Origin: Flavobacteriales bacterium
GTDB lineage: Bacteria; Bacteroidota; Bacteroidia; Flavobacteriales; UBA7312
DNA: 64,000 nucleotides
Assembly: GCA_016779935.1 (NCBI GenBank)
Contig: JADHMQ010000001.1
Location: 316,369 to 380,368 of the forward strand
Reading direction: 5' to 3'
Shown here: piece by piece, positions 57,552 through 64,000 of the stretch
Layout: the number at the start of each line of letters is the position of its first letter
How positions within the stretch are numbered: the stretch's first letter is position 1
Translations under genes and position numbers: made by a program
The notes under the pieces: generated by a model
What the model was told of the DNA's origin: nothing
The model's input: the letters and a program-made list of their open reading frames with translations, nothing else
Databases searched by the model: none

Positions 57552-57752
57552 CTACGCTTTCTTTAGGAAAGGAAGTCCAGTTTTTGAATTTTCTACAACC
57601 TTCTTTCCTGCAGGAACTGCGTCTAAACCAGTACTACGCTCGTCTTTTGAGAAATAATAGATTGTTTGAACTCTACCTGTTGACTTTAAAGTTACATCTT
57701 TAGAGTTTAAAAAATAAGTTTGACCTTTAGTATTAGTGTGCGAAAATGCCAT
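57552..57752 (-). CDS. Small conserved protein of unknown function
   Basis: 66 residues: AFSHTNTKGQTYFLNSKDV, GRVQTIYYFSKDER and a C-terminal LPFLKKA. It resembles a family of 60-70-residue proteins (HTNxKGxTYxLN ... QTIYYFSKD) that I recall from several bacterial phyla, but I know of no function. It is basic, soluble and without cysteine. It is a stand-alone gene with its own strong terminator, so it is likely expressed at a good level. A DNA- or RNA-binding role is only a guess. Confidence 0.72.
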   Translation of the reverse strand: MAFSHTNTKGQTYFLNSKDVTLKSTGRVQTIYYFSKDERSTGLDAVPAGKKVVENSKTGLPFLKKA

Positions 57753-58255
57753 AATTATAAAATTTTAATTAATGATTAATATATTTCTTTGTCGAGTACA
57801 ATTTATAAAAAATTATATCTCTCTTCTCTTTTCGGGTAAAAAAAACATTATTAATTATTGACAATAAAAATCACATTTTTGAGAGCTATAGATTTGATGC
57901 AGTTTAGAACTTTTGAAAATGAAAGATAAAGCCATTACTTTTTCATATTCTTGTGTTAAAAAGTTGTGAAATTCTAAAAAACTTTAAATTATATATTTAA
58001 TAACATAAAGAACTATAAATCAATTATTTACATTAATTAAAAACCTTTAAATAAGGTTAAATTATTTTAAATAGATAAACATTTATTTAGCATATGATGA
58101 ATGCTTAATTATGACAATTTATAAATGGCTAGAGAAGAATGTAATTTTTTCAAAGATAGTCCTTCTAGAAAAAGTTATTAACAATATTTGTGATGTTTCA
58201 AAAGCTAATTTTAGGTAATTACATCAGTTTTCCTACCGTATTAAATGCATAAACA
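57753..58255. other. 503-base AT-rich region without a convincing gene
   Basis: The longest gene-free stretch of the window, very AT-rich. No tRNA, no long ORF and no strong hairpin were seen. A plus-strand TAGATTTG (57889-57896), an exact -7 match, has no ORF behind it and could start a small RNA. A 32-codon ORF at 58111-58209 has no support. The upstream part should hold the promoter of the 66-residue gene, which was not resolved. Confidence 0.5.
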
Positions 58256-59029
58256 CTATTGCCTTCTTGTAAAAGTGAAAGGTTTATCATTTGATAAATT
58301 GGAGTCATAAGTATATCCTTCATAATCAAAGCCTTTTAAGTCTTCAGGACTTGACAATTCATTATCAATGAAATAACGCCCCATAAGTCCTCTGGCTTTT
58401 TTAGCATAAAAACTTATAATCTTATACTCTCCATTCTTCCAATCTTTAAAAATAGGCGAAATGACTTCAGCATTTATATTTTTAAAATTGATAGCTTTTG
58501 AGTATTCGTTAGATGCTAAATTCAAAACATATGTAGATTTACTTTCTTTTAACTCGTTATTTAGCTTATTAGTAAGGGTTTCCTTCCAAAATGAATATAG
58601 ATTATCATGTGCATCACTAAATTGCATTCTGGTACCCATTTCAAGCCTGTAAGCTTGCATTAAATCTAAAGGTTTAAGCATTCCGAATAGTCCAGATAAT
58701 ATTCTAAATTGTTTTTGACAGAATTCTAAATTCTTTTCTGACATGCTTATTGCATCCAAGCCTTTATATACATCACCAGTAAATGCAAAAATTGATTGTT
58801 TAGCATTTTCTACATTAAATGGTCTATTCCATTCTTGATACCTCTCACAGTTTAATGTCCCTAGATCTAAACTTATCTTCATCAATTTTGATAATTGAGA
58901 TGGTGAATATGTTCTTAGAACATCAACAAGCTCTTGACTTTTATCCAAAAACTCAGCTTGACTATACTTAGAAGTAGGTGTAGAACTTTTAAAATCTAAG
59001 GATTTTGCTGGAGAAACTATTGCTATCAT
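58256..59029 (-). CDS. yaaA: Peroxide stress protein YaaA (DUF328)
   Basis: 257 residues. The family pattern is visible at the start (IAIVSPAKSLDF) and in RILSGLFGMLKPLDLMQAYRLEMGTR (shown in part), NLASNEYSKA, and the end KKARGLMGRYFIDN. YaaA limits free iron and oxidative damage to DNA under peroxide stress in E. coli and binds DNA. The length is standard. It is divergent from the DMT transporter gene, with a CAAAC-G-GTTTG palindrome in the 62-base gap. Its peroxide role could complement the peroxiredoxin at 12.8 kb. Confidence 0.92.
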   Translation of the reverse strand: MIAIVSPAKSLDFKSSTPTSKYSQAEFLDKSQELVDVLRTYSPSQLSKLMKISLDLGTLNCERYQEWNRPFNVENAKQSIFAFTGDVYKGLDAISMSEKNLEFCQKQFRILSGLFGMLKPLDLMQAYRLEMGTRMQFSDAHDNLYSFWKETLTNKLNNELKESKSTYVLNLASNEYSKAINFKNINAEVISPIFKDWKNGEYKIISFYAKKARGLMGRYFIDNELSSPEDLKGFDYEGYTYDSNLSNDKPFTFTRRQ

Positions 59030-59091
59030 GATTATTTAACTTGTATTATTAAAAACAAACGGTTTGATTTGCATGTTAAAATTAGAAAAAT

Positions 59092-59976
59092 TTGAGGGAT
59101 TTCATTCATAAAAACAGTTTATTATCGATGCACTTTATTGTCATTCTACTTGGCTTTACTGGTGTTCTAGGTAAATTAATTGATTGTGGGTCAACAGTGT
59201 TGGTGTGGTACAGAATGCTTATTGCATTTGTTTTTCTTCTAGCTTACATTTATTTCACATCAAATTTTAAGATATCAAAAAATAATTTTATTCAAATACT
59301 TGGAATAGGCTTCGTTGTTGCTGCTCATTGGTTATTTTTCTTTGAGAGCATAAAAGTTTCTAATGTGTCTGTTGCCGTAGTTTGCATGGGTACATCCTCT
59401 TTATTCTCCTCATTTTTAGAGCCTCTGATTCTCAAGCGAAAAATACAATTTAGAGAATTGATTTTAAGCATCGTTGTTCTTTTTGCAATAGGGTTAGCAT
59501 TAAATGCTGATTTCTCCTATGTATTGGGTTTTGTTTATGGTGTAATAGCTGCTTTTCTCGCTACATTATTTACCATTTTGAATGCTCTTTATGTCAATAA
59601 GGTAAGTTCTGAAAAAATTACACTTATTGAAATGTTAGGCGGTTTTTTAATAATATCAGTCTACCTTTTATTTTCAAACAATATAGCTTTCAGTGACCTT
59701 AATATTAGCTCTAAAGATATTTTATACCTGATTATTTTAGGCGGTATTTGCACAAGTTTTGCTTTTGTAATAAGTGTTGAAGTAATGAAGTTTTTATCTC
59801 CTTACAACGTTATTATGGCTGTGAATTTAGAACCAGTATATAGTGTGCTATTAGCACTACTTATTTTTGGTGAGTCAGAAAACATGAATTTATCATTTTA
59901 TATTGGTGGTTTACTCATTATAACTACTGTATCTGTAGATGCTTACCTCAAAAAAAATAGCAAACAAAAAAAATAG
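59092..59976 (+). CDS. EamA/DMT-superfamily transporter, second copy type
   Basis: 294 residues from a TTG at 59092; the first in-frame ATG (59128) would remove 12 residues just before the first helix (MHFIVILLGFTGVLGKLI), and either start leaves the fold whole. It has ten helices in two EamA halves with the conserved LVWYRMLIAF, WLFFFESIKVSNVSVAVVCMGTSSLFSSFLEPL and LEPVYSVLLALLIFGE (shown in parts). The substrate is unknown. It differs clearly from the transporter beside ribD. The TlpA-like gene follows with its own -7 element. Confidence 0.8.
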   Translation: MRDFIHKNSLLSMHFIVILLGFTGVLGKLIDCGSTVLVWYRMLIAFVFLLAYIYFTSNFKISKNNFIQILGIGFVVAAHWLFFFESIKVSNVSVAVVCMGTSSLFSSFLEPLILKRKIQFRELILSIVVLFAIGLALNADFSYVLGFVYGVIAAFLATLFTILNALYVNKVSSEKITLIEMLGGFLIISVYLLFSNNIAFSDLNISSKDILYLIILGGICTSFAFVISVEVMKFLSPYNVIMAVNLEPVYSVLLALLIFGESENMNLSFYIGGLLIITTVSVDAYLKKNSKQKK

Positions 59977-60017
59977 AATTGTTGATTACACGTTATGTAA
60001 GTTAATGTTTAAACTCT

Positions 60018-60025
60018 TATTTTTG
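60018..60025 (+). promoter_or_regulatory. -7 promoter element (TATTTTTG), predicting a leaderless mRNA
   Basis: An exact TAnnTTTG match, ending four bases before the ATG at 60030. This is the same spacing as at dapF and the nucleotidase gene. No TTG is found at the -33 position; a TTA lies 21 bases upstream. Confidence 0.45.
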
Positions 60026-60029
60026 CAAA

Positions 60030-61484
60030 ATGAATAAAAACACACTTTTACTACTTTTCACATTGCTACCATTTTTTAGCATCTATTCTCAGGGTTTTAA
60101 ATATGATGGTCAAGTAGTCGGCTTGAATGATTCCACTTGTATGCTAGCGTACTATTATGGCGATAAACAATATGCTAAGGATACTGCTGAAATTGATGAT
60201 AATGGCAAATTTGTTTTTGAAGGTGAGGAAGCCTTAGACCACGGTATGTACATGGTCGTTCTTCCTGATGGCAACTACTTTGAAATGGTAATTACTGAAG
60301 ATGAATTTTCTTTTTCAACTTCGATAGATAATCTAATAGGTAATATGAAATTTACCAACTCCATTGAAAATGAAAAATTCTATGGATATATGCAGTTTAT
60401 ATCTGAAAAACAAAGTGCCTTAAAAGATCTACAGGATAAAAAAGAATCAGCAACGGAAAATGAGAAGAAAAGCATTGACACTCAAATTGAATCAATGAGT
60501 TCAATTGTAATGGACTTTCAAGAAAACTTTACTAAAGAAAATCCAGATATATTATTTTCAAAAATATTACTCGCAAGTAAAGAAATTGACATTCCAGAAC
60601 CTCCAGTTAATAGTGATGGTAGTATTGATAGTACCTATCAGTTTAATTACTATAAATCACACTTTTTTGACAATCTCGATTTTTCGGATGACAGAATGTT
60701 AAGAACACCTGTATTTCATAGTAAAATCAATACATATTTGGAAAATCTAACAGCTAAAATGCCCGATTCTTTAATTGTTTCTTGTGACTACTTGATTAGC
60801 AAGTCAAAAGCAAACCCTAAAGTGTTTAGGTATTTAGTTTCTTACCTTACCTCTAAGTACGAGCGATCTAAAATTATGGGACTTGAAAAGGTCTTTGTTC
60901 ATCTAGTAAAAAAACATTATGCCACCAATGAAGTGGATTGGATTGATGAAGCCCAAATGTTTAAAATAGTCGATAGAGCTGAAACTATTGAGCCGCTTAT
61001 GATAGGCTCTAAGGCTCCTAATTTAGTGCTAAGAGACTCCTCTGAGGTGATTCATAATATGTACCAGTTTCCAACGGATTTAACTATGATCATTTTTTAT
61101 GATCCAGACTGTGGACATTGTAAAAAAGAAATCCCTGTTATCAAACAAAACTATGATGAATGGCTTGAAGATGGAATTAGTATTTCAGTAATGGCTGTAT
61201 GTGTAGAGTTAGATAGAGAAAAATGGGTGGACTTCATTGACACATATGATATAGGCGATTGGATAAATGTTGCTGAATTTAGAACTTTTGTTGATGGTGA
61301 GTACAACAGAGATAATGACCCATATGTAACGCCATTTCCATACATAAAGCAATTGTATGATATTAATGGTACTCCAAAGGTGTATTTACTAGATAAAGAT
61401 AAAAACATTTTAGTTAATGCCATTAAAGGTAATATTGGCGTAGAACAACTCTCAGAATTAATTATTAATGAATCAAAAAAATAA
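60030..61484 (+). CDS. Exported thioredoxin-fold protein (TlpA-like)
   Basis: 484 residues with a signal peptide (LLLLFTLLPFFSIYSQ). An N-terminal beta-sandwich resembling DUF4369 (FKYDGQVVGLNDSTCMLAYYYGDKQYAKDTAEID, shown in part) is followed by a helical middle region (about 110-320) resembling DUF5106 and a thioredoxin domain with the redox motif CGHC (361-364) in FYDPDCGHCKKE. It is likely a periplasmic thiol reductase tethered in a larger scaffold, a family expanded in Bacteroidota. Partners are unknown. Confidence 0.83.
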   Translation: MNKNTLLLLFTLLPFFSIYSQGFKYDGQVVGLNDSTCMLAYYYGDKQYAKDTAEIDDNGKFVFEGEEALDHGMYMVVLPDGNYFEMVITEDEFSFSTSIDNLIGNMKFTNSIENEKFYGYMQFISEKQSALKDLQDKKESATENEKKSIDTQIESMSSIVMDFQENFTKENPDILFSKILLASKEIDIPEPPVNSDGSIDSTYQFNYYKSHFFDNLDFSDDRMLRTPVFHSKINTYLENLTAKMPDSLIVSCDYLISKSKANPKVFRYLVSYLTSKYERSKIMGLEKVFVHLVKKHYATNEVDWIDEAQMFKIVDRAETIEPLMIGSKAPNLVLRDSSEVIHNMYQFPTDLTMIIFYDPDCGHCKKEIPVIKQNYDEWLEDGISISVMAVCVELDREKWVDFIDTYDIGDWINVAEFRTFVDGEYNRDNDPYVTPFPYIKQLYDINGTPKVYLLDKDKNILVNAIKGNIGVEQLSELIINESKK

Positions 61485-61505
61485 TATAACTTGACAAAGT
61501 TATAG

Positions 61506-61513
61506 TATATTTG
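61506..61513 (+). promoter_or_regulatory. -7 promoter element (TATATTTG) for the OmpA-family gene
   Basis: An exact TAnnTTTG match 28 bases before the ATG at 61542. A TTG (61491-61493) lies only 12 bases upstream, shorter than usual, so the -33 part is uncertain. Confidence 0.45.
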
Positions 61514-61541
61514 CCTCACTATTAATTAACTTATTTAAAGC

Positions 61542-62255
61542 ATGAAAAAGATTCTACTATTAGGATTAATGGTGTTATATGCCATTAGTTCTTTCTCGCA
61601 AGATTTACCTGAAAATCCAGAAGCTGGAAAGTGTTATGTCAGATGTACAACACCAGATGTTTATGTAAATGAAGAAGTAAAAGTTCAAGTTAAACCTTCT
61701 TACAAAATCATCAAAACGATACCTGCTAAATTTGAAAAAAGAACTGAAAAAGTTTTAGTCAAATCAGAAGAAAAAAAGCTGAGAGTTATTCCTGCAAAAT
61801 GGGGTAAAGAAACTGTTGATTACATCAAAAAAGAAGGTGCCTCTAATCTAACTGTAACCCCAGCAACTTTTTATGATGATTCGGAGACGATTGAAATAAA
61901 ACCAAAATATGCACAATGGGAAATGGGCGCTTCAAATCCTGATTGTGAATCAAACAATCCAGATGATTGTAAATACTGGTGCTACAAAGGCTACCCAGCT
62001 GAGTATAAAACCGTAAATACAAAAAGATTAAATCAAAATGCAACTATTAAGAGAACACCTACTAATGAACAAAAATCTAACTATACAAGAAAAGTAATCA
62101 CTGAGCCAGCAAGAGTTGTAGAAGAGATTATTCCTGCTGAATACTCTACTATTACTAGAACAGTTAAAGTTCAAGATGCAAAAACAATTGAAGAAGTTGT
62201 TCCAGCTGAATACATCACTGTAACTAGAGAAGTATTATCAAAAAAGGTGGATTAA
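61542..62255 (+). CDS. OmpA-family protein, N-terminal part (frameshifted)
   Basis: 237 residues before an early stop. It has a signal peptide (LLLGLMVLYAISSFSQ), a GKCYVRCTTPDVYV start, and repeated units with PAKF/PAKW/PAEY cores (for example EIIPAEYSTITRTVKV then EVVPAEYITVTREV) that fit an envelope-spanning beta-repeat. The frame ends in SKKVD-stop. A -1 shift at 62240-62246 (A AAA AAG) gives SKKGGLTSWKEVDC and joins the OmpA domain of 62285-62644. Together they would form one envelope protein of about 367 residues with a usual Bacteroidota OmpA layout. This part alone lacks the peptidoglycan-binding domain. Confidence 0.8.
   Translation: MKKILLLGLMVLYAISSFSQDLPENPEAGKCYVRCTTPDVYVNEEVKVQVKPSYKIIKTIPAKFEKRTEKVLVKSEEKKLRVIPAKWGKETVDYIKKEGASNLTVTPATFYDDSETIEIKPKYAQWEMGASNPDCESNNPDDCKYWCYKGYPAEYKTVNTKRLNQNATIKRTPTNEQKSNYTRKVITEPARVVEEIIPAEYSTITRTVKVQDAKTIEEVVPAEYITVTREVLSKKVD
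62240..62246 (+). other. A AAA AAG slippery heptamer at the OmpA frame break
   Basis: In the reading frame of the upstream part the codons are TCA AAA AAG, so the heptamer is in the exact register for -1 frameshifting known from E. coli dnaX and some insertion sequences. A -1 slip continues into the OmpA domain. One extra A in the six-A run would have the same effect. No strong downstream hairpin was found. Confidence 0.6.
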
Positions 62256-62284
62256 CAAGTTGGAAAGAGGTTGATTGTAGTCTT

Positions 62285-62644
62285 GTGGAGTATCAAGTCC
62301 TTCCTATAAACTGGAACTTAAATAGTTATGTATTAACACAAGAGGCAAAAAACATTATCGACACTAAATTATTACCAATTTTAGCAAATAATCCAACAGC
62401 TAAACTTGAGATTGCTTCACATACAGATTCAAGAGGAACAGACGAGTCAAATCAATTACTCTCAGAAAGAAGAGCACAAGCTGTTGTTAACTATCTTCAA
62501 CAAAGAAAAATTAACTCTAGTTTATTAGTTGCAAACGGCTATGGTGAAAAGAGGTTAAAAAACAGATGTTCTTATGGAGTTTCATGTACTGAGCGCGAGC
62601 ATTCTGTAAATAGACGAACTGAATTTAGGTTAATTAATAATTAG
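62285..62644 (+). CDS. OmpA-family protein, C-terminal peptidoglycan-binding part (frameshifted)
   Basis: 119 residues from a GTG at 62285, but the frame is open upstream into the slippery site, so this is most likely the second half of the gene at 61542. The OmpA domain is complete: the NNPTAKLEIASHTDSRGTDESNQLLSERRAQAVVNYL core with the HTDSRG Asp and the SERRA Arg that bind diaminopimelate of peptidoglycan (shown in part), and the closing NRRTEFR. Separate translation from the GTG is possible but would give a protein without a signal peptide. A terminator follows at 62674. Confidence 0.8.
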   Translation: MEYQVLPINWNLNSYVLTQEAKNIIDTKLLPILANNPTAKLEIASHTDSRGTDESNQLLSERRAQAVVNYLQQRKINSSLLVANGYGEKRLKNRCSYGVSCTEREHSVNRRTEFRLINN

Positions 62645-62673
62645 GCTATTTATATTAGGTTCTAAGTTCTGAA

Positions 62674-62700
62674 AAGGGGTTGACATATTGTTAGCCCCTT
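62674..62700 (+). terminator. Intrinsic terminator of the OmpA-family gene
   Basis: AAGGGGTTGAC pairs with GTTAGCCCCTT over 11 base pairs (two of them G-T) with a 5-base loop, followed by five Ts. It lies 29 bases after the stop. Confidence 0.85.
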
Positions 62701-62703
62701 TTT

Positions 62704-63234
62704 TTATCTAAAAAATACATCTGTTGCCCCACCAGAATATTTTAAATAATCAGAGTCTTTAAAATCTAAACGGAATGAATATAATAAATGATGTACTTCT
62801 CTCCTTAATACCCCCTGCCCTTTTCCATGAATAATAACAAGTTTATGTATTTTTGACTGAAGTGCTTTGTGTAGTATTTCTTCACACTTTTCTAATTGGT
62901 AGTTAACAATTTCATAATTACTCAAATGATAATAATTATCTACTAAATTTTCAATATGAATGTCAATCTCCCAAATCAATTTACTTTTTGATTTAAAAAT
63001 GGAATTCTTGTCAGTTTTTATACTGACTTTTTTAAATCCGTTAGGGATATGCGTCGATTTTAGGGTTTTATTAAGGTCATAATTAACTTTAACCAGCTTA
63101 GTCAGAAGATGCTCTTCCTCAAAGCCATCTTTAGTTAAAATTATTGCATTTTGGTTATGTACAGAAATAACCTCTCCACCACCCTGACTATCAAGGAAGT
63201 CAACATAATCTCCTACCTTTATGTTATTGTCCAT
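62704..63234 (-). CDS. Smr-domain protein (DUF2027/MutS2 C-terminal type)
   Basis: 176 residues. The N-terminal part has a barrel-like KVGDYVDFLDSQGGGEVISVHNQNAIILTKDGFEE (shown in part), as in DUF2027 proteins. The C-terminal Smr domain has IDIHIENLV and KLVIIHGKGQGVLRREVHHLL with the HGKG loop. Smr domains nick or bind nucleic acids. The middle region of DUF2027 proteins is much reduced here, so this is a short form. The start overlaps the stop of the DUF2279 gene by 11 bases. Confidence 0.8.
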   Translation of the reverse strand: MDNNIKVGDYVDFLDSQGGGEVISVHNQNAIILTKDGFEEEHLLTKLVKVNYDLNKTLKSTHIPNGFKKVSIKTDKNSIFKSKSKLIWEIDIHIENLVDNYYHLSNYEIVNYQLEKCEEILHKALQSKIHKLVIIHGKGQGVLRREVHHLLYSFRLDFKDSDYLKYSGGATDVFFR

Positions 63235-64000
63235 AGTGAATTAGGTAAAAATAAATTTTCTCTTTAGAAAATTTAAAAGCAGGCATAGGCACTTTAATAA
63301 AGCTCAATATTTTCAGTGTTTTACCTAAAAAGCCTGATTTAGTTTTAATCTTTCTTAAATTAACATCAAGACTTAAATAAAACTCTCGTTTTGTGTTTAC
63401 TTCATCAACATTACCATTTAGCATACCATCAGCTCCATAACCAATAGTAACATTTAACCAATCTGGAACAGTAGTTTGCCTAAAGCTATTGATGTTAAAC
63501 GACAACCAGTATACCTGACCATTATAATCTTTTATAGATTGTTGAAGAAAGTTTTCACCTAGTAAATTTGGATTTTGCTTAGCATATTCTGAGGGTGCAA
63601 AAGAATATTTCAATTGAACTTTTTGCTCATTGAAAAGTAATTCCTGTCCAATAAACAGCAACGTACCAGTAGTATTCGCAACTAAATCTCCCCATGAGGC
63701 GCCCCATTCTTCTGAAAAACCATCTAGTATTTCTATAGTTGTCAAGAAAAAAGAACCATAAAGCCCCCCAAACCACAAGGCTTTTTTCTTAGGAACTCCA
63801 GCCCACAACATTAAATCTCTTCCTTGAAGTCCAACACTATATGCAGTAGTTGCATGTCCAATCTTATCCATTTGTAACCAATTTGAATTGTCATTGTACC
63901 AATGAAAACTACTTCTGGGGTAATCTTTATACCATAAATCATTTAAAGCATACATGGTAGCAGAATACATTACGATTTCAGTACCTAAAGCATATCGAAA
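63224..64000 (-). CDS. DUF2279 family protein, N-terminus cut by the window edge
   Basis: The frame is open to base 64000, so the gene starts outside; an ATG at 63970 lies inside a conserved segment (ALGTEIVMYSATMYALNDLWY) and is not the true start. The rest shows the family core YPRSSFHWYNDNSNWLQMDKIGHATTAYSVG and WGASWGDLVANTTGTLLF (shown in parts), with several hydrophobic segments, and a C-terminal half with alternating strands that may be a beta structure. The family is common in Bacteroidota envelopes; the function is unknown. Overlap with the Smr gene suggests one transcript. Confidence 0.8.
   Translation of the reverse strand, partial: FRYALGTEIVMYSATMYALNDLWYKDYPRSSFHWYNDNSNWLQMDKIGHATTAYSVGLQGRDLMLWAGVPKKKALWFGGLYGSFFLTTIEILDGFSEEWGASWGDLVANTTGTLLFIGQELLFNEQKVQLKYSFAPSEYAKQNPNLLGENFLQQSIKDYNGQVYWLSFNINSFRQTTVPDWLNVTIGYGADGMLNGNVDEVNTKREFYLSLDVNLRKIKTKSGFLGKTLKILSFIKVPMPAFKFSKEKIYFYLIHYGQ

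Noticed and set aside
58111-58209. A 32-codon ORF in the long intergenic region near yaaA
   Set aside because: No terminator, promoter element or recognisable pattern goes with it, and its length is expected by chance in AT-rich DNA.
62285-62644. An independent cytoplasmic OmpA-domain protein
   Set aside because: The frame is open back to the slippery site, gives family-like sequence there, and the separate product would lack a signal peptide; treated as the second half of the upstream gene.

Overview
The window is AT-rich, densely packed chromosomal DNA from a member of the Bacteroidota, most likely a marine Flavobacteriales-type organism. Four things point that way: PorD (DUF4835) of the type IX secretion system; the gene order bamD-rpoZ-coaBC-porD-recN; the large GAPDH with an N-terminal extension; and repeated promoter elements of the TAnnTTTG type used by the Bacteroidota primary sigma factor. 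No rRNA, tRNA, CRISPR array, transposase or prophage gene was seen. Both ends cut through genes: pckA on the left and a DUF2279 gene on the right.

Layout. 1-5 kb: pckA end, a DUF423 membrane protein, saccharopine dehydrogenase, a tRNA methyltransferase, a membrane protein and GAPDH. 5-12.5 kb: a plus-strand run of dapF, acetyltransferase, a seven-haem cytochrome/TPR lipoprotein, mltG, phosphohexomutase, an RhlE-like helicase and a DUF2141 protein. 12.5-22 kb: mostly minus strand, with a candidate 32-residue small protein, peroxiredoxin, tag, an LptF/G permease, rsmI, a low-molecular-weight phosphatase, dnaA and a two-gene 5'-nucleotidase; ettA runs the other way. 22-33 kb: SPFH protein, thioesterase and aquaporin; then peptidase, yigZ, a DMT transporter and ribD on minus; then prmC-ligA-DUF6913-dapA; then a sphingolipid-type PLP acyltransferase. 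33-39 kb: bamD-rpoZ-coaBC-porD-recN-fabI. 39-50 kb: clpC, gyrA, an M16 protease, a TPR protein and an M48 protease. 49-51 kb: a Crp/Fnr regulator divergent from a three-gene truncated-haemoglobin cluster. 51-59 kb: ABC-F, BaiN-like flavoprotein, typA, a DEAD-box helicase, a 66-residue protein and yaaA, all on minus. 59-64 kb: a DMT transporter, a TlpA-like protein, an OmpA-family gene broken by a frameshift, an Smr protein and a DUF2279 protein.

Most of the window is housekeeping: lysine/peptidoglycan precursors (dapA, dapF, mltG), envelope assembly (BamD, LptF/G, PorD, OmpA), DNA maintenance (dnaA, gyrA, ligA, recN, tag), translation (ettA, typA, prmC, rsmI, ABC-F) and cofactors (coaBC, ribD). 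The main leads are four. (1) The OmpA gene is broken exactly at an A AAA AAG slippery heptamer. (2) An FNR-like palindrome, a 32-codon ORF and a terminator on the minus strand at 12.5-12.7 kb look like an undescribed small regulated transcript. (3) A matching palindrome lies between the Crp/Fnr gene and the haemoglobin cluster. (4) Three genes have a -7 promoter element ending exactly four bases before the start codon, which predicts leaderless mRNAs. All functional statements rest on motif recognition by eye; no database search was run.
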